Shown piece after piece: positions 1-6,470 of a stretch of DNA of 9,318 nt. The DNA comes from an uncultured Mycoplasmatota bacterium (GTDB taxonomy: Bacteria; Bacillota_I; Bacilli_A; RF39; UBA660). Made by a program: the position numbers and the translations under genes. How positions within the stretch are numbered: position 1 is the first letter of the stretch; each line of letters begins with the position of its first letter. Where the stretch lies: the NCBI GenBank assembly GCA_900554615.1, contig USIB01000049.1, forward strand, positions 1-9,318. Reading direction: 5' to 3'. The notes beneath the pieces were generated by a model, which worked only from the letters and a program-made list of their open reading frames with translations, was not told where the DNA came from and made no database searches.

Positions 1-65
1 AAAAAGATATGTAAGTAATTGAAAAATTACAATTTGTAGAGGTAAGAGTTAAATGTTAAAAAGAA

Positions 66-78
66 TTGCTTGTAGCAA
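66..78. promoter_or_regulatory. Candidate operator: inverted repeat over the -35 box
   Basis: TTGCT (66-70), a 3-nt spacer, and AGCAA (74-78) form a perfect 5-bp inverted repeat that covers the -35 box. A dyad at this position upstream of an XRE-family gene is a typical place for autorepression. That the downstream regulator binds here is inference; the arms are short. Confidence 0.4.
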
Positions 79-98
79 CGAACAATCCTTAATATAAT
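70..98 (+). promoter_or_regulatory. Sigma-A-type promoter of the XRE regulator operon
   Basis: A -35 box TTGTAG (70-75) is separated by 17 nt from a consensus -10 box TATAAT (93-98). It lies about 27 nt upstream of the TTG start at 125. It is the best-formed promoter in the first kilobase and probably drives both the regulator and the small membrane protein that follows. Confidence 0.75.
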
Positions 99-124
99 GT
101 TTATAGGAAAGGAGATGTTGTAAA

Positions 125-634
125 TTGCTAAAAGAAAACATTAAATCATTAAGGAAGTCAAAAGGACTTTCACAAGAAGAGCTAGCTATAAAATTAAATG
201 TGGTAAGACAAACAATTTCTAAATGGGAACAAGGTTTATCAGTACCTGATGCAGAAATGCTGATCTCAATATCAGAACTTTTTGAAACCCCTGTAAATAC
301 ATTACTTGGAGAAAATATTTCTGAAAAAGAAGTAAATGATTTAAAAGCAATTTCTGAAAAACTAGAGATAATAAACTTACAATTATCACAAAGAAAAAAA
401 GAAAAACAAAAAATAATTCATTGGTTACTTATTTCATTATGCATAACTACACTAATCATTTTTATATCTTTGGTTTTATTAAATAGTCCATACTTAAATT
501 GGAATTATAACGATCCCGAAAGTGCTGTTTTAGGTGTTGCTTTTCATTCTTTTGAATGGATATTTATTAGAGTAGCACCAATAATAATCATTGGACTTGC
601 TATTGGAATTATTTTAACTAGAAAGAAAAATTAA
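125..634 (+). CDS. XRE-family transcriptional regulator with C-terminal membrane anchor
   Basis: Predicted DNA-binding protein of 169 aa. Residues 3-60 are a Cro/C1-type helix-turn-helix: LSQEELA (15-21) precedes the recognition-helix region RQTISKWEQG (28-37), followed by the usual P-x-x-x-x-L-x-x-I-S-x-L-F pattern. Residues 65-95 are charged and probably form a linker or short coiled coil. Two hydrophobic segments (about 98-119 and 146-165) are predicted membrane helices, with a basic RKKN end. The start is TTG, set by GGAAAGGAG at 106-114; an ATG at 115 is followed at once by a stop, so it is not used. Membrane-tethered XRE proteins are common in low-GC Firmicutes, usually beside the membrane genes they control. 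The signal sensed is unknown. Confidence 0.85.
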   Translation: MLKENIKSLRKSKGLSQEELAIKLNVVRQTISKWEQGLSVPDAEMLISISELFETPVNTLLGENISEKEVNDLKAISEKLEIINLQLSQRKKEKQKIIHWLLISLCITTLIIFISLVLLNSPYLNWNYNDPESAVLGVAFHSFEWIFIRVAPIIIIGLAIGIILTRKKN

Positions 635-732
635 AATTATTAGTATTACAAATTACAATTTATTAGTAAGAAGGAAAAGATGTTAAAGTGAATTAAAGAT
701 TTCAAAAATAAAGAAAGAAGGAGGTATTTAAA

Positions 733-939
733 ATGAAACAACTAAAAACAGGAACATTCTTAATTGTTTTAGGAAATTTATTATATTTAGCATTTACATT
801 TTTTTCTGGAAATGAAACAAGTAATTTTGGAAAATTTAGTAGTGGTTTATTAGTAGGATTATCAATTGGATGTAATTTTATTGGTTTAATTTTAATAGTA
901 GCTTATATGTCTAAAAATAATAAAATAAAAAATAAATAA
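733..939 (+). CDS. Small two-helix membrane protein of unknown function
   Basis: A 68-aa protein with two predicted transmembrane segments (about residues 6-24 and 37-58), a short polar loop (GNETSNFGK) between them and a basic C-terminus (KNNKIKNK). No catalytic motif is visible and I do not recognise a family. The start is secure: AAGGAGG at 718-724 sits 8 nt upstream of the ATG. It follows the membrane-anchored XRE gene after 98 nt with no terminator between, so the two are probably co-transcribed. Small membrane proteins often accompany such regulators, as a partner or as the regulated target; the link here rests on position only. Confidence 0.7.
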   Translation: MKQLKTGTFLIVLGNLLYLAFTFFSGNETSNFGKFSSGLLVGLSIGCNFIGLILIVAYMSKNNKIKNK

Positions 940-947
940 TTTAATAG

Positions 948-977
948 AGATTAGTTTGAAATATAACTAATCTTTTT
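948..977 (+). terminator. Intrinsic terminator of the XRE operon
   Basis: AGATTAGTT (948-956) pairs perfectly with AACTAATCT (965-973), giving a 9-bp stem and 8-nt loop, followed by T974-977. It closes the two-gene unit 9 nt after the small membrane protein stops. Confidence 0.8.
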
Positions 978-1044
978 ATTATATAAATATATCTAGGTTT
1001 TAAATATTAAAACTATTGAATAAAATAAAGAAAGGGGGAAAATA

Positions 1045-1932
1045 ATGAATAATAATTGTAATGATAATTATGATAGAATAAAAAAGAAAATAGAAGAAGA
1101 AAGAGAAAAATGTAAGTATTGTTATATCCAAGGACCAAGAGGAATAAAAGGTGAAAGAGGAGAAAGAGGACCCGCTACTATAAAAGTAGGAAAAGTAGAA
1201 ACAATAGAACCAACATTATCAGCAGAAGTAATAAATACTGGAACAGCAGATGATGTTATATTAGATTTTAAGATACCAAAAGGCGATAAAGGTGAAGAAG
1301 GTAAAATGGGACCACAAGGATTACCAGGAGAAATTGGCCGTACTGAACACATAGCAATTGATGAAACAGAAACACTAGAACCAGGAGAAGAAGCCCAAGT
1401 AATGGATACCTTTGAAGATTGGGTTCATCATCTAACATTTCAAATACCAAAAGGAGAACAAGGAATCCAAGGACCAAGAGGAATCCAAGGACCTGCTGGC
1501 CCACCAGGAACCAATTTTGTATCAGCATATGGAATAAGATATGCCATGATGGATACCCAAATTACATTAGAGCAGGCTATAGATACCACTATTCCATTAG
1601 CGGAAACAGGAGTATCACTTTTTACTGAATATACCAATAACGGAATAAAAATAAAAGAAAGTGGTGTCTATTTAATATCATATTTATTATGTGGAGCAAC
1701 AAGTGAAGAATGCTCTTTAACAATGTCCATCAAAGCAAATGATATCTTACAGCCGGCTTCTAATCCAACTACTGAATTTCAAGCCCAAATTATTAACTGT
1801 ATAAGTGGTACAACTATAATATCACTACAACCAGACGATATTGTAACATTAAATATTAAAGCATCAATGCCAGTAACTATGACATTTAATGGAAGCACCA
1901 ATGCTATGCTTAGTGTTCTTAAAATACATTAG
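1045..1932 (+). CDS. BclA-like collagen-triplet protein with C1q/TNF-like C-terminal domain
   Basis: A predicted trimeric fibrous protein of 295 aa. Residues 1-29 carry a charged heptad-like stretch with Cys5, Cys23 and Cys26, which could cross-link chains. Three Gly-X-Y blocks follow (about 30-44, 80-98 and 137-155), the last ending in GPPG. They are separated by two related non-collagen modules (45-79 and 99-136), both ending F-x-I-P-K-G. Residues 156-295 resemble the beta-rich C-terminal domain of BclA-type proteins (TNNGIKIKESGVYLISY at 197-213), which trimerises collagen-like stalks. The start is ATG with AAAGGGGG at 1031-1038. No Sec signal, sorting motif or transmembrane helix is seen. 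Such proteins are known from exosporium filaments and phage tail fibres; the location here is unknown. No convincing promoter was found in 978-1044. Confidence 0.88.
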   Translation: MNNNCNDNYDRIKKKIEEEREKCKYCYIQGPRGIKGERGERGPATIKVGKVETIEPTLSAEVINTGTADDVILDFKIPKGDKGEEGKMGPQGLPGEIGRTEHIAIDETETLEPGEEAQVMDTFEDWVHHLTFQIPKGEQGIQGPRGIQGPAGPPGTNFVSAYGIRYAMMDTQITLEQAIDTTIPLAETGVSLFTEYTNNGIKIKESGVYLISYLLCGATSEECSLTMSIKANDILQPASNPTTEFQAQIINCISGTTIISLQPDDIVTLNIKASMPVTMTFNGSTNAMLSVLKIH

Positions 1933-1956
1933 AATAGATAAAACTATTCTTTTTTT
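1931..1956 (+). terminator. Intrinsic terminator after the collagen-like gene
   Basis: AGAATAG (1931-1937) pairs with CTATTCT (1944-1950), a 7-bp stem with a 6-nt loop, followed by T1951-1956. The stem begins inside the TAG stop codon, so the collagen-like gene ends its transcript exactly at its own stop. The WxL gene downstream therefore needs read-through or its own promoter. Confidence 0.75.
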
Positions 1957-2026
1957 CTTTACTATCATACATATTAATTATTTCCTAATAAAGAATAAAC
2001 ATAATTTATAGTAGAGGAGTGATAAA

Positions 2027-3883
2027 GTGCAAGTAATTGATGAAAATACCGTTGTTGTAACAACAAGTGAAGAATTAAATAAAGTATTAAGTGAACAAAA
2101 TAACTATACCTATATCTATTTAGGAAATGATATTACTATGAGTAGTGGTTCAATAATTAATAATACTAAAGAAGAAGTAATAATAGATGGAACCTATAAC
2201 AATACAAAATATACATATACTAATAATTTAAGTACAGAGGGTGAAGTAATAAAAGTAAGTACCACTAATAAGAGAGTTATACTAAAAAATATGAATATAA
2301 TATCATCCCATGGTTATGGCGTTATTTATGTACCATCACATCCTAATTATTCTAATGTAGTAGTAGAATATAATAATATAAATTTTAGAGGAGTAGAATT
2401 ATCCTGTAACTACTATGGAACAACTAAAATAATAGATTCCATTATTGAAGTAGCAGATACAAATAATATATCGGCTCAAAGAGTGTGTGATTCAAATCGA
2501 ATATTAATAGAGGGAAATACAACAATAACAAGTACTTCAAGTACAAATACTATTTTTTTCTTTAATGATGTTATCCCCTCATTAGTCAAAATCATCCCCA
2601 ATAGTAGAGTAACTATAACTACTGATAGAGAGCTTATGAATGGAACTAATAGATTAGATTTAACTATTGGTCATGGAGCAGAACTATTATTAACTACAGG
2701 AAATGGCTTTGCCAAAACCACCACTCATGGCGCTAGAAATGTTTTAATTGAAGAAAAATCTACCTTCACATTTATAGAAAAAAGTCATCAAAGAATACCA
2801 ATGTGGAATATTTTTGGTAATTTAATAGTAAAAGAAGGAGCAAGTGTATCTATTCTAAATACATTTATGACTACACCTTCTGATAACTATAATATTTATT
2901 TTAAAGGGAATAATCAAAAAATTATTATAGATAACCCTAAATATATAAAAATATATACTAAGAATGCTAATATTTGGTATACAAATAATCCAGTAGAATA
3001 CACATTTAAAATTAGTAGAATAAATATGTGGAGTGAAGCTAAGGACTATACAAGTGCTTGTGATTTAGAAGATATACCACCATTATATTGGTATAAAGAT
3101 AATTATCCATTAGAAATAAAAGGAACATTTGATAAAGATACTACTACTATAACATCACATAACCTTACTGAAACAGAACTAACAAAATTACCAGAAATAA
3201 ATAAATTCACTTTCCAAAGTAAAAAGATTTTAACAATAGGAATAATAAAAACAAATATACAACCGATAAATAGTAATATTAATGTCTTATCAGGATATAC
3301 CATAAAAGATACCAATATTAGGTTAGAATATGAAGGCAAGAAATTAGAAGTTCCCGCTGATGAAACTGGATTATTTGAATTTAATTTAGATGATGCACCA
3401 ATAGATGGTACAAATTATATAATAACTACTTGTTTAAATAGTCTTTATACTAAAAGAGAAATAACAACACCATTTAATGGAGAATTAACACTACTAGAAG
3501 TAACAGAAAATATACCATTTAATACAATACCAGTAGGAGATAAGCCATTAACATTATATAAAAAAGATAAAACCAACATAATAGTAGTAGATAGTAGAGC
3601 TACCAAAACAAATTGGAAATTATATATATATTTCATTAATCCAATGATAGAAAAGAATGGTAAAGTACTAGTAGACTCCTTGTTTTTTAAGAAGTTTGAT
3701 AATGAGATAGTAAAATTATCAACTAGTAAGAAATTAATATATGAATCTACTAGTACTAGTAGTGGTGTTGAAGTATCTAAAGTAACTTTTTCTACTGATA
3801 AGGGATTGAGATTAAGTCCTAGTAAGAGTTTATTAAAAGATGAAGATTATTCTACAATGGTTATTTGGAGTATTGAGGAATAG
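2027..3883 (+). CDS. Beta-helix adhesin-like protein with Ig-like and C-terminal WxL domain
   Basis: A predicted cell-surface or wall-binding protein of 618 aa. About residues 1-300 alternate short beta strands with Asn-rich turns, as in the pectate-lyase-like (right-handed beta-helix) adhesive domain of WxL-type proteins; no lyase active site is visible. Residues about 412-480 look like a bacterial Ig-like module. The C-terminal 125 residues match a WxL domain: DSR (522-524), W530-K-L532, and a distal Tyr608-x3-Val-Ile-Trp614-x-Ile616. WxL domains are known to bind peptidoglycan non-covalently. The start is GTG at 2027 with AGAGGAG at 2013-2019; an in-frame TAG at 2012-2014 rules out an N-terminal extension, so the usual signal peptide is truly missing. 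It begins a run with the next two genes. Confidence 0.78.
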   Translation: MQVIDENTVVVTTSEELNKVLSEQNNYTYIYLGNDITMSSGSIINNTKEEVIIDGTYNNTKYTYTNNLSTEGEVIKVSTTNKRVILKNMNIISSHGYGVIYVPSHPNYSNVVVEYNNINFRGVELSCNYYGTTKIIDSIIEVADTNNISAQRVCDSNRILIEGNTTITSTSSTNTIFFFNDVIPSLVKIIPNSRVTITTDRELMNGTNRLDLTIGHGAELLLTTGNGFAKTTTHGARNVLIEEKSTFTFIEKSHQRIPMWNIFGNLIVKEGASVSILNTFMTTPSDNYNIYFKGNNQKIIIDNPKYIKIYTKNANIWYTNNPVEYTFKISRINMWSEAKDYTSACDLEDIPPLYWYKDNYPLEIKGTFDKDTTTITSHNLTETELTKLPEINKFTFQSKKILTIGIIKTNIQPINSNINVLSGYTIKDTNIRLEYEGKKLEVPADETGLFEFNLDDAPIDGTNYIITTCLNSLYTKREITTPFNGELTLLEVTENIPFNTIPVGDKPLTLYKKDKTNIIVVDSRATKTNWKLYIYFINPMIEKNGKVLVDSLFFKKFDNEIVKLSTSKKLIYESTSTSSGVEVSKVTFSTDKGLRLSPSKSLLKDEDYSTMVIWSIEE

Positions 3884-3898
3884 AAGGTAAGGTGATTT

Positions 3899-4255
3899 AT
3901 GAAAAAAGATTTTATTTATATTAGAATATGTGATGGAATGAATTTGGGTAGAACTAAATTAATTTTAAAAGATAAATGTAATAAGATAGTATATGAAGAG
4001 ATAATAGTTAACTTAAATAATATTAAAATACCAATATGTCATAATGATGTATATAAATTATTTGTTATATCAGGATTAAAGATAATAGTTATTCCATTAA
4101 TAGCTAAAAGAGATGAAATATATTGTATAAATATTAATAATAATAATTTTAATAAAAACCATCTTATTACTGTTTTGTTAGAAGATGCTAACAATGCAAA
4201 TATAAAAATAAAGAGAGGAGAGATATTGTTATGGGAAGACACACTATCCCAATAA
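3899..4255 (+). CDS. Small beta-rich protein of unknown function in the WxL operon
   Basis: A 118-aa protein starting at ATG 3899, 15 nt after the WxL gene, with TAAGGTGA just upstream. I do not recognise a family. It is rich in Ile, Asn and Lys and predicted mostly beta; the hydrophobic strand around residues 54-68 looks too short and charged at its edges to be a confident membrane helix. Its last 25 residues align without gaps to the tail of the next protein: D96-A97, N101, I104, G107, I109 and L111 match D163-A164, N168, I171, G174, I176 and L178. Its 3' end overlaps the next gene by 25 nt and carries that gene's ribosome binding site, so translational coupling is likely. It may be an accessory subunit of the same surface structure; this is inference. 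Confidence 0.65.
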   Translation: MKKDFIYIRICDGMNLGRTKLILKDKCNKIVYEEIIVNLNNIKIPICHNDVYKLFVISGLKIIVIPLIAKRDEIYCININNNNFNKNHLITVLLEDANNANIKIKRGEILLWEDTLSQ

Positions 4256-4776
4256 CTAATGGTAAGGGTAGTATAAGACTTGTTAATGGTAATTATAAGG
4301 TATCAGCAGTAGTAGAAGGTTATGATCCTGATTCTATAGAACCTAAAAATGTTACTATCGTAGAGGGAACTAATACCTATGCCTTTACTATAAAAGCTAA
4401 TGGGACATTAACACTTCATGTAACTGATACTGGAAATCCGCAAACGGGAGTACAAGTAATAGGAGCTAAGTTTGTTAGAACTGATAGTACAGGAAATATT
4501 CTATCAGAAGAGATAATTACCGATACAGATGGCAATGCTAAGTTTAGTAATATTCCGTTTGCTACATCTGGTAATATTACGATTTATTATAAACAAATAA
4601 CTAGTGATGGTGGACATACTTTTGAAGATACTGTTAAATCTATTGTAATGAATGAACAGAATAAAATAGTAGAGATAATTAATCCGGAAGCTCCACTTAG
4701 GAATTTTACTTTAACTGATGCTAGTTTTCCAAATGTTGTTATTAGTGATGGTCAAATAATACTTAATGATAATTAA
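4231..4776 (+). CDS. CnaB/prealbumin-like repeat protein, last gene of the WxL operon
   Basis: A 181-aa protein with beta-sandwich features. Residues about 5-55 read like a short carboxypeptidase-regulatory-type module (IRLVNGNYKVSAVVEGYDP, then FTIKA). Residues 58-150 resemble a CnaB/SpaA prealbumin-like domain: a GTLTLHVTDT strand, TDTDGNAKFSNIPF (97-110) and closing strands. Residues 156-181 carry the tail motif shared with the preceding gene. No Sec signal, transmembrane anchor or LPXTG motif is present, unlike typical CnaB pilin or adhesin proteins. The ATG at 4231 is preceded by AGAGGAG (4214-4220) and lies 25 nt inside the upstream gene. The likely role is structural or adhesive, as part of the same complex. 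Confidence 0.7.
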   Translation: MGRHTIPITNGKGSIRLVNGNYKVSAVVEGYDPDSIEPKNVTIVEGTNTYAFTIKANGTLTLHVTDTGNPQTGVQVIGAKFVRTDSTGNILSEEIITDTDGNAKFSNIPFATSGNITIYYKQITSDGGHTFEDTVKSIVMNEQNKIVEIINPEAPLRNFTLTDASFPNVVISDGQIILNDN

Positions 4777-4801
4777 AGAAGTAAGGTTATTTACTTCTTT
4801 T
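4775..4801 (+). terminator. Probable terminator of the WxL operon
   Basis: AAAGAAGTAA (4775-4784) and TTACTTCTTT (4791-4800) form a perfect 10-bp stem with a 6-nt loop, overlapping the TAA stop codon. The T run is within the 3' arm (TTCTTTT), so termination may be only moderate. Confidence 0.65.
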
Positions 4802-4809
4802 ATCATGTC

Positions 4810-4874
4810 CACTATAAGCCTTGTCTCAAGTCTTATTAGTGTTTATTTGAGCCAATAATATTGTCTCAAATAAA
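4810..4874 (+). repeat. Twin-hairpin repeat, copy A (complete)
   Basis: Two hairpins lie directly against each other. Hairpin 1 (4810-4841) has outer arms CACTATAAG and CTTATTAGTG (one bulged T), then a C.T mismatch (C4819/T4831), an inner CTTG/CAAG stem and a TCT loop. Hairpin 2 (4842-4874) has perfect 10-bp arms TTTATTTGAG and CTCAAATAAA, the same C.T mismatch (C4852/T4864), an inner CAAT/ATTG stem and an AAT loop. No T tract follows, so it is not a normal terminator. A related element lies at 9269-9318. It could be a structured RNA or a small dispersed repeat; I know of no named family that fits. Confidence 0.6.
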
Positions 4875-4934
4875 TATATCAACCATATCTATTATATATA
4901 AGCTATAGGTGTATACTAAAAAAAACAAAAAGAG

Positions 4935-5318
4935 ATATGTGAATAATTAGTAAAATTATACAATTTTAGTAAATCTAATATATCTGAGCACATAAAACAC
5001 ATATTAGAAGAAGGTGAACTAGATGAAAATTCAGTTGTTCGGAATTTCCGAACAGTTGCATCAAATGGTAAAACTTATAATATGTTGTATTATAATCTTG
5101 ATATGATTGTAGCGGTTGGATTTCGAGTTTGCTCAAATATTGGAACAAATTTTAGAAAGTGGGCTAATGAAAGATTAACTGAATATATGACTAAAGGCTT
5201 TACAATGAATGATGAATTACTTGCAAGAATTAGAAATATAAGAACATCAGAAAAAGTTTTTTTGGAAAAAAATTCTTGTAGATTAGACATTCATTATTGT
5301 CCTAATTGTGGTATGTAA
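4935..5318 (+). pseudogene. RhuM-family (prophage/virulence-type) gene remnant
   Basis: The frame ending at 5318 reads like the N-terminal half of RhuM-family proteins. SKSNISEHIKH and EEGELDENSVVRNF (encoded about 4968-5048) are followed from 5082 by YYNLDMIVAVGFRVCS, FRKWANERLTEYMTKGF and RIRNIRTSEKVF. The matching region begins before any usable start codon; the first in-frame ATG is 5082, and TAA at 4944-4946 falls where homologues continue, as if a Gln codon had mutated. About 20 residues seem missing between MNDE and LLARIR, and most of the C-terminal part is gone. The last residues (LDIHYCPNCGM) instead resemble the Cys-x2-Cys tail of small phage zinc-ribbon proteins. Full-length RhuM proteins are about 330 aa. 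A shorter protein from 5082 (78 aa) is possible but unlikely to function. Confidence 0.72.
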
Positions 5319-5406
5319 ATGATAAAATAAAATGTAGAAAAGTTTAGTGAACGATCTAAAAAGAATTACAAGTATTCTAATATTACTAGAAACTTTGCTA
5401 TTATTA

Positions 5407-5415
5407 TGATATACT
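5407..5415 (+). promoter_or_regulatory. Extended -10 promoter of csaA
   Basis: TG-A-TATACT (5407-5415) is an extended -10 element; no good -35 is found 17 nt upstream. Transcription would start near 5422, giving a leader of about 20 nt that holds only the ribosome binding site. The same TATGATATACTA string recurs in the first antitoxin RNA promoter at 6156-6167. Confidence 0.55.
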
Positions 5416-5439
5416 AATGATATACAAAGGAGGAACAAA

Positions 5440-5766
5440 ATGATAACAATAGAAGATTTTAAAAAAGTAGATATGCGCGTAGGTACTATAATAGAAGCCG
5501 CAGTTAACGAAAAAGCAAGAAAACCTGCTTATAAATTAACAATAGACTTGGGAGAACTAGGAATAAAGAAAACCTCTGCTCAAATAACTAATGTCTATAA
5601 ACCAGAAGACTTAATAAATATGCAAGTAATCGTAGTTACTAATTTTAGTCCAATGAAAATAGGAGATGTTACTAGTGAAGTACTTGTACTAGGAGTAGAT
5701 ACTGAAGATGGAGTAGTCTTACTAAATCTAGAAAGACAAGTAGAAAACGGTAAAAGAGTATATTAA
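5440..5766 (+). CDS. csaA: CsaA-like tRNA-binding-domain protein (putative secretion chaperone)
   Basis: A 108-aa single-domain protein of the EMAP-II/Arc1p/CsaA OB-fold, about the usual length for CsaA. Visible family motifs are the opening DF-x-K-V-D-M-R-V-G-T-I (6-17), the core strand KKTSAQIT (43-50), TNFSPMKIG with SEVLVLG (67-85), and the terminal NGKRVY (103-108). CsaA of Bacillus is described as a dimeric chaperone with export-related activity in the cytoplasm; a tRNA-related role is also possible from the fold. The start is ATG with a near-perfect AAAGGAGG at 5426-5433. The next gene follows after 55 nt with no visible terminator, so the two may share a transcript. It looks like an ordinary chromosomal gene. 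Confidence 0.88.
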   Translation: MITIEDFKKVDMRVGTIIEAAVNEKARKPAYKLTIDLGELGIKKTSAQITNVYKPEDLINMQVIVVTNFSPMKIGDVTSEVLVLGVDTEDGVVLLNLERQVENGKRVY

Positions 5767-5821
5767 GTTTCATTACATATTATAAATAAACTATAAATTG
5801 ATTAATAAAGGAAAATAAATT

Positions 5822-6079
5822 ATGAAAAGAGAAGAAATAGAAAAAATAAGTATGGAAAGATTATATATGCTAGGAGGTGCATTGTTAAGATACTTTAATG
5901 GTATGGAAATAACAGACGAAGAAGCCTATATAATTTCTAATTGTCAAGATAGTGAAATAGTACCTGCAATTAAGATGGTACAATTACATAATAGTAAAAA
6001 TAAAAATAACCATTTTGCAGAATCTACTACTAAAATAAAGTTTGCAGGTTATACAGATAAATTAAAAAAGAATAAATAA
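5822..6079 (+). CDS. Small hypothetical protein downstream of csaA
   Basis: An 85-aa soluble protein that I do not recognise. Residues 1-60 are predicted helical and acidic (KREEIEKISMERLYMLGGALLRY, then MEITDEEAYIIS); the last 25 residues are basic and probably disordered (KIKFAGYTDKLKKNK). No metal-binding, DNA-binding or membrane motif is seen. The start is ATG with AAAGGA at 5807-5812, 9 nt upstream. It lies between csaA and the toxin-antitoxin locus and is closed by its own terminator, so it is probably co-transcribed with csaA rather than part of the TA system. It does not resemble a type III toxin. Confidence 0.6.
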   Translation: MKREEIEKISMERLYMLGGALLRYFNGMEITDEEAYIISNCQDSEIVPAIKMVQLHNSKNKNNHFAESTTKIKFAGYTDKLKKNK

Positions 6080-6103
6080 GGACTAGATAATAGTTCTTAT
6101 TTT
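6074..6103 (+). terminator. Intrinsic terminator after the small hypothetical gene
   Basis: Arms at 6074-6085 and 6091-6102 pair over 12 bp with one G-T wobble around a GATAA loop, in the ...TTATTTT context. It overlaps the TAA stop and insulates the antitoxin region from csaA transcription. Confidence 0.75.
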
Positions 6104-6137
6104 AATCCTTAAAAAATTACAAATTACCATATATTAA

Positions 6138-6166
6138 TTGATGTTAATAAAAAAATATGATATACT
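6138..6166 (+). promoter_or_regulatory. Promoter of antitoxin RNA A
   Basis: TTGATG (6138-6143), a 17-nt spacer and TATACT (6161-6166), with an extended TG at 6158-6159. The predicted start is near 6173, about 23 nt before the first pseudoknot unit. No ribosome binding site or reading frame follows, as expected for a non-coding RNA. Confidence 0.75.
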
Positions 6167-6195
6167 ATTATTACATCAGAGAAATATACTAATAT

Positions 6196-6304
6196 GAAAA
6201 TGTTAGCCGCTCTTGGATGGTGCGGGGTATAAATTATTCCAATTGCGAAATGTTAATCGCTCTCAGGTGGTGCGAGTAATAAATTATCCTGAATGAAAAT
6301 ACTT
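6196..6304 (+). repeat. Pseudoknot repeats A1 and A2 with partial third
   Basis: Unit A1 (6196-6246): stem 1 CCGC (6207-6210) with GCGG (6222-6225); loop bases TTGGA (6213-6217) pair with TCCAA (6238-6242). Unit A2 (6247-6294): stem 1 TCGC (6257-6260) with GCGA (6272-6275); TCAGG (6263-6267) pairs with CCTGA (6288-6292). The partial unit is 6295-6304. In each, the hairpin loop pairs downstream, an H-type pseudoknot, with a conserved GGTG before the second stem-1 strand and an AT-rich linker. Confidence 0.78.
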
Positions 6305-6334
6305 GAAAACTCTCATCTTAAAGTGGAGTTTTTT
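6305..6334 (+). terminator. Terminator of antitoxin RNA A
   Basis: AAAACTC (6306-6312) pairs with GAGTTTT (6326-6332), with an imperfect inner stem, followed by further T residues to 6334. It parallels the terminator of array B in position after the partial repeat. Confidence 0.75.
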
Positions 6335-6412
6335 AGTTATATTACATTTAAAAAACAGTTAAATTATCTACATAAATTAATCATAAATAAATATAATAAT
6401 ATTGTATACTAG

Positions 6413-6441
6413 TTGACATTTTTAGAAAAATATAGTATATT
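6413..6441 (+). promoter_or_regulatory. Strong promoter of antitoxin RNA B
   Basis: A consensus TTGACA (6413-6418), a 17-nt spacer and TATATT (6436-6441). This is the closest match to the sigma-A consensus in the window, fitting the high antitoxin RNA level that a type III system needs. The predicted start near 6448 puts a small GCATT/AATGC hairpin (6448-6462) at the 5' end of the RNA. Confidence 0.82.
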
Positions 6442-6470
6442 ATTATTGCATTGAAGAAATGCTTTAATAT

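Larger units (their letters stand above)
6173..6334 (+). ncRNA. cptI: Type III antitoxin RNA, array A (extra or orphan copy)
   Basis: A predicted small RNA of about 160 nt with its own promoter and terminator, and no toxin gene directly behind it. It holds two pseudoknot units and a short partial third, matching the architecture known for CptI antitoxins (about two repeats of about 45 nt). From just before the -10 box to the terminator it resembles array B 275 nt downstream, so it is a tandem duplicate. In type III systems the toxin cuts the precursor into single units, which then fold and bind the toxin. Whether this copy binds the toxin at 6647 is unknown; its pseudoknot stems differ from those of array B but remain paired. 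Confidence 0.75.

Noticed and set aside
1..40. The left edge resembles 4929-4972 (AAAAAGA, ATATGT, TAATT, CAATTT in the same order), as if a second RhuM-type remnant were cut by the window start.
   Set aside because: Both stretches are very AT-rich, need several gaps to align, and no RhuM residues can be read at 1-124. Chance similarity is the simpler reading.
1122..1637. Long open frames on the minus strand and in the other plus frame across the collagen-like gene.
   Set aside because: They are shadows of the Gly-X-Y coding repeats (Pro-rich on the reverse strand), with no ribosome binding sites.
2000..2008. CATA-ATT-TA before the WxL gene looks like the -10 box of a sporulation (SigE/SigK) promoter, which would fit BclA-like proteins.
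   Set aside because: No matching -35 element at the right distance, and such strings are frequent in this base composition.
3747..3762. A perfect 16-bp palindrome (CTACTAGTACTAGTAG) inside the WxL gene.
   Set aside because: It encodes a low-complexity Ser/Thr stretch written with CTA/GTA-rich codons; repetition alone explains it, and it is within coding sequence.
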